From assembly GCA_002436105.1 (NCBI GenBank), contig DIXU01000005.1, forward strand, positions 1 through 64,000: a DNA stretch of 64,000 nt. The letters are read 5' to 3'. A program made the translations under genes and the position numbers. This document shows positions 25,073-32,131 of this stretch, one piece after another. Position 1 is the stretch's first letter. The number at the start of each line of letters is the position of its first letter. The notes beneath the pieces are model-generated. The model had not been told where the DNA came from and searched no databases. It worked only from the letters and a program-made list of their open reading frames with translations. The stretch comes from Candidatus Aminicenantes bacterium UBA6072. Its GTDB lineage: Bacteria; Acidobacteriota; Aminicenantia; UBA2199.

Positions 25073-26559
25073 AGATCAGCAAAAAAAGTTTCTACCGGCC
25101 GGAGCCGCACGCCTGCGTCGTCATCCCGGTCTTCAAGGGCATGGACCTCGCCGGGCTCTGGCGCGAATTTCCGGCCCTGGAGTTTCCCGCCCGGCAAAAG
25201 CAGCTGAAGGGAGAGATCGGCGAAGCCCTGGCCTGCCATGCGCTGGAGGAACAGCGACTGTTCCTGCTCGTGGGCGCCGGCAGCGCCGGCTCGCCCGCCG
25301 ACGCCCGAAAGTGGGCCTGCCGCGCCATGGCGCTGCTGCGCGACCACCGCGTCGGCAAGGCCTGGATCTGCCTGACGGGTCCCTGCCCGCCCGACTACCT
25401 GTGCAACCTGGTTGACCATCTGCACCTGAACAACTATCGTTTTGACCGCTACCGCAAAAAGAAGCAGAAAGCCGTCGAACGCGTTTTCCTGGCGCCCGGG
25501 CCCGCCGCCGCGGTCCCCGCGGATGGCCGGCGGGCGACGGCCGCGCGGCGGCGCCTCGCCCTCAGCGCCCCGGAATTGCGGGCGCGCGAAGCCGTCCTGG
25601 AGGAAGTGGAGCGCGTCCGCGACCTGGTCAACGAGATCCCGGCCCGGGTCACTCCCGACTCCCTGGCCGCCGCCTTTGCCGAGAGCGCCCGCCGCCATGG
25701 ACTGGGGCTGGAAACCTGGCGCCGCCGGCAGCTGGAGGAGAACCGCCTGAACGGCCTGCTGGCCGTGGGCGCTTCCTCGTGCTGCGAGCCGGCGCTGCTG
25801 ATCCTCACCTACCAGCCCGGATCGTTCCGCCGCTCCGTGGCCCTGGTGGGCAAGGGGATCACCTTCGACGCCGGCGGCCTGAACCTCAAGCCCGGCAACA
25901 GCATGGAGGAGATGAAAAGCGACATGGCGGGCGCGGCCGCGGTCCTGGGCGTGATGAACGCCGTCGCCCGGCTGAAGCTGCCGCTGCGGGTGACCGCCCT
26001 GGCGCCGCTGGCGGAAAACCTGCCCGGCCGCCGCGCCTACAAGCCGGGCGACATCATCACCTTCGCCAACGGCAGGACGGTCGAGGTCGCCAACACCGAC
26101 GCCGAGGGACGCCTGATCCTGGCCGACGCCCTGATCGTCGCCGACCGGCGCAAGCCCGACATGATCATCGAGCTGTCCACGCTGACCGGCGCCATCGTCA
26201 CCGCCCTGGGCGACTCCTACGCCGGCCTCTTCTGCCGCAATCGCCGGCTGTGCTCCGGGCTGCTGCAGGCCGGAGTGGCCAGCGGCGAGCTCCTTTGGGA
26301 AATGCCGCTGCCGGCGGAGTACCGCGAGAGCATCGTCTCCAAGGTCGCCGACTTGAAGAACGCCAACTACAACGGCGGCTCCTCGATCAAGGCCGGCCTG
26401 TTCCTGGCCGAGTTCGCCGGCAGGGCGCCGTTCGCCCACATCGACATCGCCGGCACGGCATTCCTGAGCAAGCCGAATTCGCGCCTGGCGGCCGAGGGCG
26501 CGACCGGGTTCGGCGTGCGCCTGCTGGTCCAGTTCCTGCAGGACCTGGCCAAATGCTAA
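25069..26559 (+). CDS. pepA: Leucyl aminopeptidase, M17 family
   Basis: A 496-residue cytoplasmic metallo-aminopeptidase. The C-terminal catalytic domain has GKGITFDAGGLNLKPGNSMEEMKSDMAGAAAVLG (two metal-binding residues and the catalytic Lys), the M17 signature NTDAEGRL, and SKVADLKNANYNGGSSIKAGLFLAEF. The N-terminal domain, residues 1-180, is the variable M17 regulatory part. It processes peptides released by proteases, a fitting partner for the Lon gene two positions upstream. It ends the operon and a heptamer repeat follows its stop. Confidence 0.95.
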   Translation: MKISKKSFYRPEPHACVVIPVFKGMDLAGLWREFPALEFPARQKQLKGEIGEALACHALEEQRLFLLVGAGSAGSPADARKWACRAMALLRDHRVGKAWICLTGPCPPDYLCNLVDHLHLNNYRFDRYRKKKQKAVERVFLAPGPAAAVPADGRRATAARRRLALSAPELRAREAVLEEVERVRDLVNEIPARVTPDSLAAAFAESARRHGLGLETWRRRQLEENRLNGLLAVGASSCCEPALLILTYQPGSFRRSVALVGKGITFDAGGLNLKPGNSMEEMKSDMAGAAAVLGVMNAVARLKLPLRVTALAPLAENLPGRRAYKPGDIITFANGRTVEVANTDAEGRLILADALIVADRRKPDMIIELSTLTGAIVTALGDSYAGLFCRNRRLCSGLLQAGVASGELLWEMPLPAEYRESIVSKVADLKNANYNGGSSIKAGLFLAEFAGRAPFAHIDIAGTAFLSKPNSRLAAEGATGFGVRLLVQFLQDLAKC

Positions 26560-26575
26560 TCCCAAATTTCCTCAT

Positions 26576-26610
26576 GTTCGAGGTTCGACGTTCGCCGTTC
26601 GCTGTTGCCA
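26576..26610. repeat. Heptamer tandem repeat at pepA 3' end
   Basis: GTTCGAG, GTTCGAC, GTTCGCC, GTTCGCT, GTTGCCA run head to tail. Position 16 bp after the pepA stop, between convergent genes. I see no clear inverted arm at this locus. Confidence 0.6.
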
Positions 26611-26660
26611 AAGGCCCTGCTGGCCGGGGGCAGAAACGACCTGAATGAGCTCGCTTTATT

Positions 26661-29138
26661 TCAGGGCGTTCCGCCTCCGGTCACCGTGAAGGCGCGCGAG
26701 GCGATCTCCATGCCGTCCAGATAAAGGAAAACGCGGTAGGAGCCCGGCTGCCAGAAATTGCCCTGGTCGTTCCCCCAGCCCGAATCATAATAGGTCCCGG
26801 CCACGCCGGCCGGCATCGTGAACTGGTTGGTGTGCCGGGCGATCTCGCTGCCCTCGACCCGGAGCCATACGGTAGCGACGGTCATCTTCATGGGGCTCTT
26901 GCGCGGGGCATGGTCCAGCTGCAGGTGCCAGTTGATGTAGCGCGTGTCCCGGGCGGCGAACGAATCGCGGAACCGGCGCTCGGCTAAGGGCGGCGGCGTC
27001 CTCTCGCCGGCAAAGAGAGCGAATTTCCTGATGTCCGCGTTCAGCGCGGAGATACGCCCGGTCACGGCGCTTTTGTCGGCGATGACTTCGAAGGCATCCC
27101 TGGCGACTTCACTTCCGTTGATCGACAGGATGAGCGTGTACGTTCCCGGTTTCCAGTAGCCCGGCTTGTCGGCTCCCCAACCGTATGGATGGGTGGTGTC
27201 GGTCCAATCCTTTTCCAGGTAGCTGCTCCACGTCGGACTGGCTACCATCCTGCCCTGGGAATCCGTCAGCCGGGCGGAAATCTGGAAATCCAGCCGGCGT
27301 GGGGGAGCGGGGTGCTGCAGGCGCAGTTCCCAATTGATGGTGCGGACCTCACCGGCGGCGAAGCGCGTGCGGTATTGCCTGGATGCCAACGGCACATCCC
27401 CTTTTTTGCTTTCAAAAAAACGAATGCCCGCGGGCACCACTTGCAACCCGGCGATGACCGGCAACTGCCGCTTGCGATCGATCCGCCGCTCCGCCCCGGG
27501 TTCGCGCAGCCAATGAGGCGGGATCAGGTCGCCGGGCCGGAAAGCGCGCGCGGAAGAGATCGATCCCCGTTTCGCCGTCGCCGTCTGCCCGGGCCGGACG
27601 ATGGTACGGCGGTTGCTGCGCGGGTCGATCAGCTCGGGGGCGCCCTCCAGGGTGAAGAGCTCGACCCGGCCCCGGCCGCCGCGGATAAAGACCCTGGAGT
27701 TCAGGCGGACATAGATCAGATCGTCGTACATCCTATCCCCGGCACTGAGGTTGAAAAGGGACACAACGGGGCCGCCGCTGGGAATACTGATCCCCAGCAG
27801 CCAGTCGAGCGCCTGTTCCTTGGCCTCGTCGATCCCCTGCTCGAACAGCATCTGGCAGGCCTGGCCGAAGAGGCTTCTCCATTTCTCCTGCCATTTTCCC
27901 GAGGTGGCGCGCGAAGCGCCGACGATGAACTCGCCCGACATGTTGGCCGTGCCCGGCCGGGGGTCCCAGATCGCTTCTCCTCGCAGCCCCCTCTCCCATT
28001 CCAGCACGACGCGGCTGACTCCGGTGGACATGGCGGCGATCAGCTCATCCACGCTGTGCCCCGCGACGCCTCCCGAATTCATGAACTCGCGGATGCTTGC
28101 CCGGTCGCGCTCCCCCCACAACGAGATCTTGTCCCCCTCGTAGACGAAGCGACTCGACGCTTTTTCCCAGTGCTGGCCCGGGTTGGCGTATGGGTCGGGC
28201 TGCCTGTCCCCTGTCAGGGAGGCAAGGTCCTGCAGGAGGTCAGGATTCCGGCTTGGGTATACCCTGCCTCCGGCCTTGACGCGCACACCGCCGGTGGCGG
28301 TCGCCGGCTCGATGCGCATCACCGAGACGTTCCCCGATGCTTCCTTGATCTCGGCAGCCGGCCGCTGCACCTGCATGGCCAGGCGCAGCTGGTCCTCGTA
28401 GCCCAACTCGCGGTGGGCGCCGCTGCGGAAGCGCGAATCGCGCAGGACCACCCTGACGGTGTAGGTGCCCGGCTGGGCGATCTCGCCCTGGAAGTCCAGC
28501 AGCAAATGGTTTCCCTGCTGGCGCACAGTTCTCTCTCCAGGGCGGAGCGTCCAGCTCAGGTCGCTCCGCCCCCGGCCGGGGCGGGCCATCACGGTGAACG
28601 TGATCTCACCCGGGCGATAACCGCCGATTTCCCGGTACTCGGCGCGGGCCCAGACGCGGAACTGCGCCTTCTCGCGGACAAGGTGGCGCTGCTCGACGAC
28701 CATCTCGGCCAGCCTGGGCGGCTGCGGCGCTTCGCTGACCGGCGGCACGATCCGCTGCTGCGACGTGACGGCATTCTTCTTTTTCCACTCGCCGCAGGCC
28801 TTCGCCGCCTCCGCCACGGCTTCCCGCCAGTGCCTTCCCATTCTGAGCCACTTCGAAAAGCCCAAGGCGTTCCATTGCGCTTCGCCATGCACGCGGATAT
28901 AGACGGACTGGAAGGCGGCCTCGCTGTTGCCGATGTGAACGACCAGCCGCCGTCCCTGCTCTTCCCTCACCATCCATCCTGCAGCGTCGGGATTCGCCGG
29001 GTCGCGGTACTCGATGATCTCGCACGTGTAGGTTTCATCGGCGAGCAGCCGACCCTGCCCGATAAATTGAAAAAGGAAGGCCAGAATCATCAACGAAACC
29101 AGTGCCCACCGCGTCGGAGCGAATCCTGAATCTGTCAT
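26661..29138 (-). CDS. Large secreted protein with duplicated C-terminal beta domain, function unknown
   Basis: An 825-residue exported protein I cannot assign. Residues about 1-34 form a signal peptide; the rest is soluble. Residues about 483-525 resemble a FecR-like beta segment (RVELFTLEGAPELIDP, RTIVRPGQTATAKRG). The last 240 residues hold two copies of one domain: 587-686 and 721-822. Both open with R-x-R/D-x-FAA...INW-x-L-x-L and close with GWG-x-D-x-G-x-W-x-PG-x-Y and an A-x-AF-x-V strand, so each is probably a beta-sandwich. The middle third contains many basic residues and no enzymatic motif. ATG at 29138 has GGAGGGAAA upstream and a strong promoter at 29193-29165. Cell-surface or periplasmic binding is a guess. 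Confidence 0.7.
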   Translation of the reverse strand: MTDSGFAPTRWALVSLMILAFLFQFIGQGRLLADETYTCEIIEYRDPANPDAAGWMVREEQGRRLVVHIGNSEAAFQSVYIRVHGEAQWNALGFSKWLRMGRHWREAVAEAAKACGEWKKKNAVTSQQRIVPPVSEAPQPPRLAEMVVEQRHLVREKAQFRVWARAEYREIGGYRPGEITFTVMARPGRGRSDLSWTLRPGERTVRQQGNHLLLDFQGEIAQPGTYTVRVVLRDSRFRSGAHRELGYEDQLRLAMQVQRPAAEIKEASGNVSVMRIEPATATGGVRVKAGGRVYPSRNPDLLQDLASLTGDRQPDPYANPGQHWEKASSRFVYEGDKISLWGERDRASIREFMNSGGVAGHSVDELIAAMSTGVSRVVLEWERGLRGEAIWDPRPGTANMSGEFIVGASRATSGKWQEKWRSLFGQACQMLFEQGIDEAKEQALDWLLGISIPSGGPVVSLFNLSAGDRMYDDLIYVRLNSRVFIRGGRGRVELFTLEGAPELIDPRSNRRTIVRPGQTATAKRGSISSARAFRPGDLIPPHWLREPGAERRIDRKRQLPVIAGLQVVPAGIRFFESKKGDVPLASRQYRTRFAAGEVRTINWELRLQHPAPPRRLDFQISARLTDSQGRMVASPTWSSYLEKDWTDTTHPYGWGADKPGYWKPGTYTLILSINGSEVARDAFEVIADKSAVTGRISALNADIRKFALFAGERTPPPLAERRFRDSFAARDTRYINWHLQLDHAPRKSPMKMTVATVWLRVEGSEIARHTNQFTMPAGVAGTYYDSGWGNDQGNFWQPGSYRVFLYLDGMEIASRAFTVTGGGTP

Positions 29139-29164
29139 TTTCCCTCCTGACCTCGCCTTGGCCG

Positions 29165-29193
29165 ACTGTAGCGGGATGGTCGGGAAATGTCAA
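29165..29193 (-). promoter_or_regulatory. Promoter of the 825-residue secreted protein gene
   Basis: On the minus strand TTGACA (29193-29188), 17-bp spacer, TACAGT (29170-29165). Start near 29158; short leader with GGAGG. Confidence 0.75.
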
Positions 29194-29194
29194 G

Positions 29195-29220
29195 CCAGGG
29201 AGGGGTCATCCCGTCCCTGG
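29195..29220. promoter_or_regulatory. Dyad next to the -35 box, possible operator
   Basis: CCAGGGA (29195-29201) and TCCCTGG (29214-29220) form perfect outer arms with further pairing of GGG and CCC inside. It abuts the -35 of the minus-strand promoter. A second hairpin, GGGGCGCG/CGCGCCCC, lies at 29244-29264 towards the plus-strand promoter. Confidence 0.4.
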
Positions 29221-29269
29221 ATGGGGATTCCGGATCCGGGCAAGGGGCGCGAGAACCGCGCCCCCACCC

Positions 29270-29298
29270 TTGCAAATTCATCTGCCTTTTGTTATTAC
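29270..29298 (+). promoter_or_regulatory. Promoter of the 157-residue hypothetical gene
   Basis: TTGCAA (29270-29275), 17-bp spacer, TATTAC (29293-29298). Start near 29305; AAGGAGGGG precedes the ATG at 29322. Confidence 0.65.
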
Positions 29299-29321
29299 TT
29301 TGGCCGGATAAGGAGGGGACA

Positions 29322-29795
29322 ATGACCGAACTGTTCAGCGTCCATTCCCTGGTGCGCGGCTTCACCTACGAGGGGACGACATACGAGGAGGTGCGGGTCA
29401 CCTGGTTCGTGGTCGGCCGCCAGGTTCCCCTGGTGCCTTTTGAAAGCGCCATCATGGACTACGGTCAACTGGAGGAAAAGGACCGCGCTTTCCCCGAGGA
29501 ATACATCAACGAACAATTCAGCCGCCAGGAAGCCGAGGCCTTGAAAGCCCACCTCGCCCGCCGGTCGGAAGTCACGACCACCATCGAGGCGGTCGAGCTC
29601 CCGGTCATGGCCAACGCCAGCGGCTGCCGGCGTCTGCCGCGCGGCAACGGCAACGACTTTCTCGGGCTGTTCAAGGAAAAGGGCTATTCCCTGCCCTTCA
29701 AGGTCGAGGGCTACTTCAGCGTCCGTTTCGCTGAAGCCCGGGTCCAGGGCGACGACGGCCAGACGGTGGTGGTCAGGAGACCGGACAAGGAATAA
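29322..29795 (+). CDS. Hypothetical protein, 157 residues
   Basis: Not recognised. A soluble acidic protein with no signal peptide or membrane segment. It begins with strands (VRGFTYEGTTYEEVRVTWFVVG), continues with a helix rich in Glu and Lys (QFSRQEAEALKAHLARR), and ends in strands (FKVEGYFSVRFAEARV). The start is supported by AAGGAGGGG and the promoter at 29270-29298. The stop codon TAA is the beginning of the first 90-bp unit of a tandem repeat, so the C-terminal PDKE is encoded at the repeat boundary. Divergent from the large secreted protein, with which it may share regulation. Confidence 0.75.
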   Translation: MTELFSVHSLVRGFTYEGTTYEEVRVTWFVVGRQVPLVPFESAIMDYGQLEEKDRAFPEEYINEQFSRQEAEALKAHLARRSEVTTTIEAVELPVMANASGCRRLPRGNGNDFLGLFKEKGYSLPFKVEGYFSVRFAEARVQGDDGQTVVVRRPDKE

Positions 29796-30100
29796 GTCGG
29801 GCCATCGTAATTCGCAAGTCGTGATTCGTGATTCGCAGGAAGGACGGCGATCCAGCGATAATTACCGCCTACAAATAGGGAATAAGTCGGGCCATCGTAA
29901 TTCGTGATTCGTGATTCGTGATTCGCAAGAAGGACGGCGATCCAGCGATAATTACCGCCTGCAAATAAGGAATAAGTCGGGCCATCGTAATTCGTAAGTC
30001 GTGATTCGTGATTCGTAGGAAAGACGGCGATCCAGCGATAATTTCCGCCTGCAAATCAGGATTCTCGAATTACGAATCACGGATCACGAATCACGAAAGG
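29791..30100. repeat. Three 90-bp direct repeats plus inverted heptamer arm
   Basis: Near-identical 90-bp units start at 29791, 29881 and 29971 (each opening AATAAGTCGGGCCATCG). Inside each unit is a run of heptamers such as CGTAATT, CGTGATT, CGTGATT, CGCAAGA. After the third unit the opposite-strand version follows: CGAATTA, CGAATCA, CGGATCA, CGAATCA, CGAAAGG at 30066-30100. The first unit contains the stop of the upstream gene. The direct repeats form a variable-number tandem repeat candidate. This is the content of the 359-bp gap between genes. Confidence 0.92.
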
Positions 30101-30115
30101 CCGTCGGCGTTCCGA

Positions 30116-30144
30116 TTGACAAATATCTGAATTGATACTATATA
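30116..30144 (+). promoter_or_regulatory. Promoter of the DUF151 gene
   Basis: TTGACA (30116-30121), 17-bp spacer, TATATA (30139-30144). The start codon ATG is at 30155, ten bases after the -10 box, so the mRNA would have at most a few bases of leader. Confidence 0.75.
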
Positions 30145-30154
30145 AGTGGGGAAC

Positions 30155-30649
30155 ATGGAACGATTCATCGAAGTGAACCTCGTCGGCCTGATCATGGACC
30201 AGGTGTCCAAGTCACCGGTCATGGTGCTCAAGGCGCTCGACGAGAAGAAGGTCATCCCCATCTGGATCGGCATGAACGAGGCCAACGCCATCGCCATGGA
30301 GCTGGAGAACGTCTGCTCGCCCCGGCCCATGACCCACGACCTGCTGAGGAACATCATGCATGACCTGGAGGCCATCCTGGCCAAGGTGATCATCACCGGC
30401 ATCGTCGAGAACACCTACTACGCCGAGCTGCACATCGAGAGGGACGGCCTGGAAAAGGTCATCGACTGCCGGCCGTCGGACGCCGTGGCGCTGGCCCTGA
30501 AGAACCACGCCAAGATCTACGTTTCACGGCAGGTGCTGGAGACATCGGTGCTGGCGGACGTTTTCAGCAACTGCCTGGGTGGCGAGGACAGGATCGACCG
30601 CTGGTTCGATTCACTGTCGGACGACGATTTCGGCGAGATCGAGCAATAG
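30155..30649 (+). CDS. Bifunctional nuclease family (DUF151/BFN) protein
   Basis: A 164-residue cytoplasmic protein. Seen: VNLVGLIMDQVSKSPVMVLKALDEKKVIPIWIG, EANAIAMELENVCSPRPMTHDLLRNIM and VIDCRPSDAVALALKNHAKIYVS, which together define the BFN fold. A plant member has been reported to have RNase and DNase activity; the role in bacteria is unclear. GTG at 30146 would be an alternative start, but it overlaps the predicted transcription start region, so ATG 30155 is preferred. It is monocistronic and convergent with mazG across a long inverted repeat. Confidence 0.9.
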   Translation: MERFIEVNLVGLIMDQVSKSPVMVLKALDEKKVIPIWIGMNEANAIAMELENVCSPRPMTHDLLRNIMHDLEAILAKVIITGIVENTYYAELHIERDGLEKVIDCRPSDAVALALKNHAKIYVSRQVLETSVLADVFSNCLGGEDRIDRWFDSLSDDDFGEIEQ

Positions 30650-30672
30650 CCAGGCTCAAAACAGATGACTGA

Positions 30673-30956
30673 CGTGACGCGTGACGCGTAACGCGTGACG
30701 CGGAAGAATTTTCCAAATTCCGAGCTTAAAAATTCCTAAAATGCAAAGTGCTAATGAAAAAAAATTCGTGCGGGGAACCCAGGCAACATTCCTCTTTCCT
30801 GGCGGGGACTTAGACCGAATACCCCCAAACCTATGCGCAGCCAGCGTCTTCGTTTCGGTCACTGGAATTTTATACCTGGAATTTGCCTGGATTTTTCGAA
30901 TTTGTGATTCGGAATTTTTATCTTAGCACGTCACGCGTTACGCGTCACGCGTCACG
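30673..30956. repeat. 284-bp element with 28-bp perfect inverted ends
   Basis: The segment 30673-30700 is the exact reverse complement of 30929-30956; both are made of heptamers such as CGCGTGA, CGCGTAA, CGCGTGA. An inner inverted pair, TAAAAATTCC (30727-30736) and GGAATTTTTA (30911-30920), and several AAATTCC/GGAATTT copies are nested inside. The right end contains the mazG stop codon. The core (30740-30905) encodes nothing I can recognise. It fills the 302-bp gap between convergent genes. It could be a fold-back element, a MITE-like remnant or a bidirectional terminator. Confidence 0.85.
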
Positions 30957-31731
30957 AAGTTTCATCGAGCTCGGCCTTGGACCTCTGCCACAGCTCCTCC
31001 ATCTCCGCCAGGGTGGCGGAGGCGATATCCCGGCCCTGCTTGCGCAGTTCCGTTTCGATGAAGCGGAAGCGGCGGGTGAACTTGCGGTTGGTGCTGGCCA
31101 GGGCGAACTCGGGGTTGATCTCCAGCAGCCGGGCCACGTTGGCCACGGCGAACAGCAGGTCGCCGACCTCGTTCTCGGCCTGGTGCCGGCGGCCGGCGTT
31201 GATCTCGGCACGCAGTTCGGCGGTCTCCTCGACGACCTTTTCCAGCGCCTGGGAGGCATCTCCCCAGTCGAAACCGACCCCCGAGGCCTGGGAAGCGATG
31301 CGCTTGGCCAGCAGCAGGGAGGGCATGGAGGCCGGGTAATCGGAGATGACGCTGGGCTTGTTCTTCTCGACGATCTTGATCTGCTCCCAGTTGGCCTTGA
31401 CCTCGTCGGCTCCCGACACCCGGGTCCGGCCGAAGATGTGGGGATGGCGCCGCACCAGCTTGTCGCTGATGCCCTCAATGACCTCGGCGATGGAGAAAGC
31501 GCCCTGCTCGGCTGCGATCTGGGCCAGGAACACGATCTGCAGCAGCAGGTCGCCCAGTTCCTCGCGGACAGGGCCGGGGTCTTCGCCGTCGATGGCCTCG
31601 ATCAGCTCGTGGGCCTCTTCCAGCACGTATTCCTTCAGCGAGGCCGGGGTCTGCTGCAGGTCCCAGGGGCAGCCGCGCCGCGGGTGGCGAAGCTTTTTCA
31701 TGATCGCGAGCAAACGGCTGAATTCCTTCAT
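30952..31731 (-). CDS. mazG: Nucleoside triphosphate pyrophosphohydrolase MazG
   Basis: A 259-residue cytoplasmic enzyme that hydrolyses non-canonical or excess NTPs to NMP and PPi. It has two MazG domains: the first with CPWDLQQTPASLKEYVLEEAHELIEAID and EELGDLLLQIVFLAQIA, the second with KVVEETAELRAEI and ENEVGDLLFAVANVARLL, and the linker HPHIFG typical of E. coli-type MazG. ATG 31731 starts MKEFSRLLAIMKKLRHP; GGGAGG is ten bases upstream. The last codons and stop TGA lie in the right arm of the inverted repeat. Divergent from the DUF1844 operon. Confidence 0.95.
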   Translation of the reverse strand: MKEFSRLLAIMKKLRHPRRGCPWDLQQTPASLKEYVLEEAHELIEAIDGEDPGPVREELGDLLLQIVFLAQIAAEQGAFSIAEVIEGISDKLVRRHPHIFGRTRVSGADEVKANWEQIKIVEKNKPSVISDYPASMPSLLLAKRIASQASGVGFDWGDASQALEKVVEETAELRAEINAGRRHQAENEVGDLLFAVANVARLLEINPEFALASTNRKFTRRFRFIETELRKQGRDIASATLAEMEELWQRSKAELDETS

Positions 31732-31764
31732 GGCAACGCCGCCTCCCGGCGGCAACGGAAGGAT

Positions 31765-31793
31765 ATCATAGCGCGGTTGGCCGCTGCTGGCAA
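31765..31793 (-). promoter_or_regulatory. Promoter of mazG
   Basis: On the minus strand TTGCCA (31793-31788), 17-bp spacer, TATGAT (31770-31765). Confidence 0.65.
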
Positions 31794-31819
31794 GCGCGGC
31801 CCACGCGCCGCTGTTGACT

Positions 31820-31848
31820 TTGAACATGGGCAGGGCTTGTGGTATAGT
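31820..31848 (+). promoter_or_regulatory. Promoter of the DUF1844-ribF operon
   Basis: TTGAAC (31820-31825), 17-bp spacer, TATAGT (31843-31848). ATG 31856 begins seven bases after the -10 box, so the message starts at or next to the A of the ATG. Confidence 0.7.
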
Positions 31849-31855
31849 TATCGGC

Positions 31856-32131
31856 ATGGGACAAGGGAAAGCATACCCGGAGCAGAGGGACATCCGCGCC
31901 ATCGTGGTCCTGCTGGCGGCCCAGGGCATGATCCGCCTGGGCGAGGTCCCCGATCCCCTGAGCGGCAAGGCCGCCCTGGACGCCGAGGGGGCGCGCTTCT
32001 ACATCGACCTGCTCCATGAGCTGCGGCGCAAGACGGAGAACAACCTGCTTCCCGAGGAAAAGGCCTTCCTGGGCGACGTCCTGGCCAACATGCAGCAGGT
32101 TTTCGCCAAGAAAACGGGGACCCATGGCTAG
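31856..32131 (+). CDS. DUF1844 family protein
   Basis: A 91-residue cytoplasmic protein. The central LLAAQGMIRLGEVPDPLSGK and the following FYIDLLHELRRKTENNLLPEEKAFLGDVLANM match the DUF1844 pattern of a small helical protein. Function is unknown; members are common in Acidobacteriota, delta-proteobacteria and Planctomycetes. The start ATG is set by the promoter at 31820-31848: an earlier in-frame TTG would be upstream of the -35. No Shine-Dalgarno sequence. Its end overlaps the next gene by 8 bp. Confidence 0.8.
   Translation: MGQGKAYPEQRDIRAIVVLLAAQGMIRLGEVPDPLSGKAALDAEGARFYIDLLHELRRKTENNLLPEEKAFLGDVLANMQQVFAKKTGTHG

Noticed and set aside
28097..28401. Small plus-strand frames opposite the 825-residue secreted protein gene
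   Set aside because: Shadow frames of the minus-strand gene without start signals.
29869..30054. A 61-codon minus-strand reading frame with an internal 30-residue repeat
   Set aside because: It exists only because the 90-bp tandem DNA repeat is a multiple of three; there is no RBS or promoter.
29791..30060. Possible CRISPR array
   Set aside because: The units are identical along their full 90 bp, with no unique spacers.
30673..30956. Insertion sequence
   Set aside because: No transposase frame, no target-site duplication and ends made of heptamer repeats.
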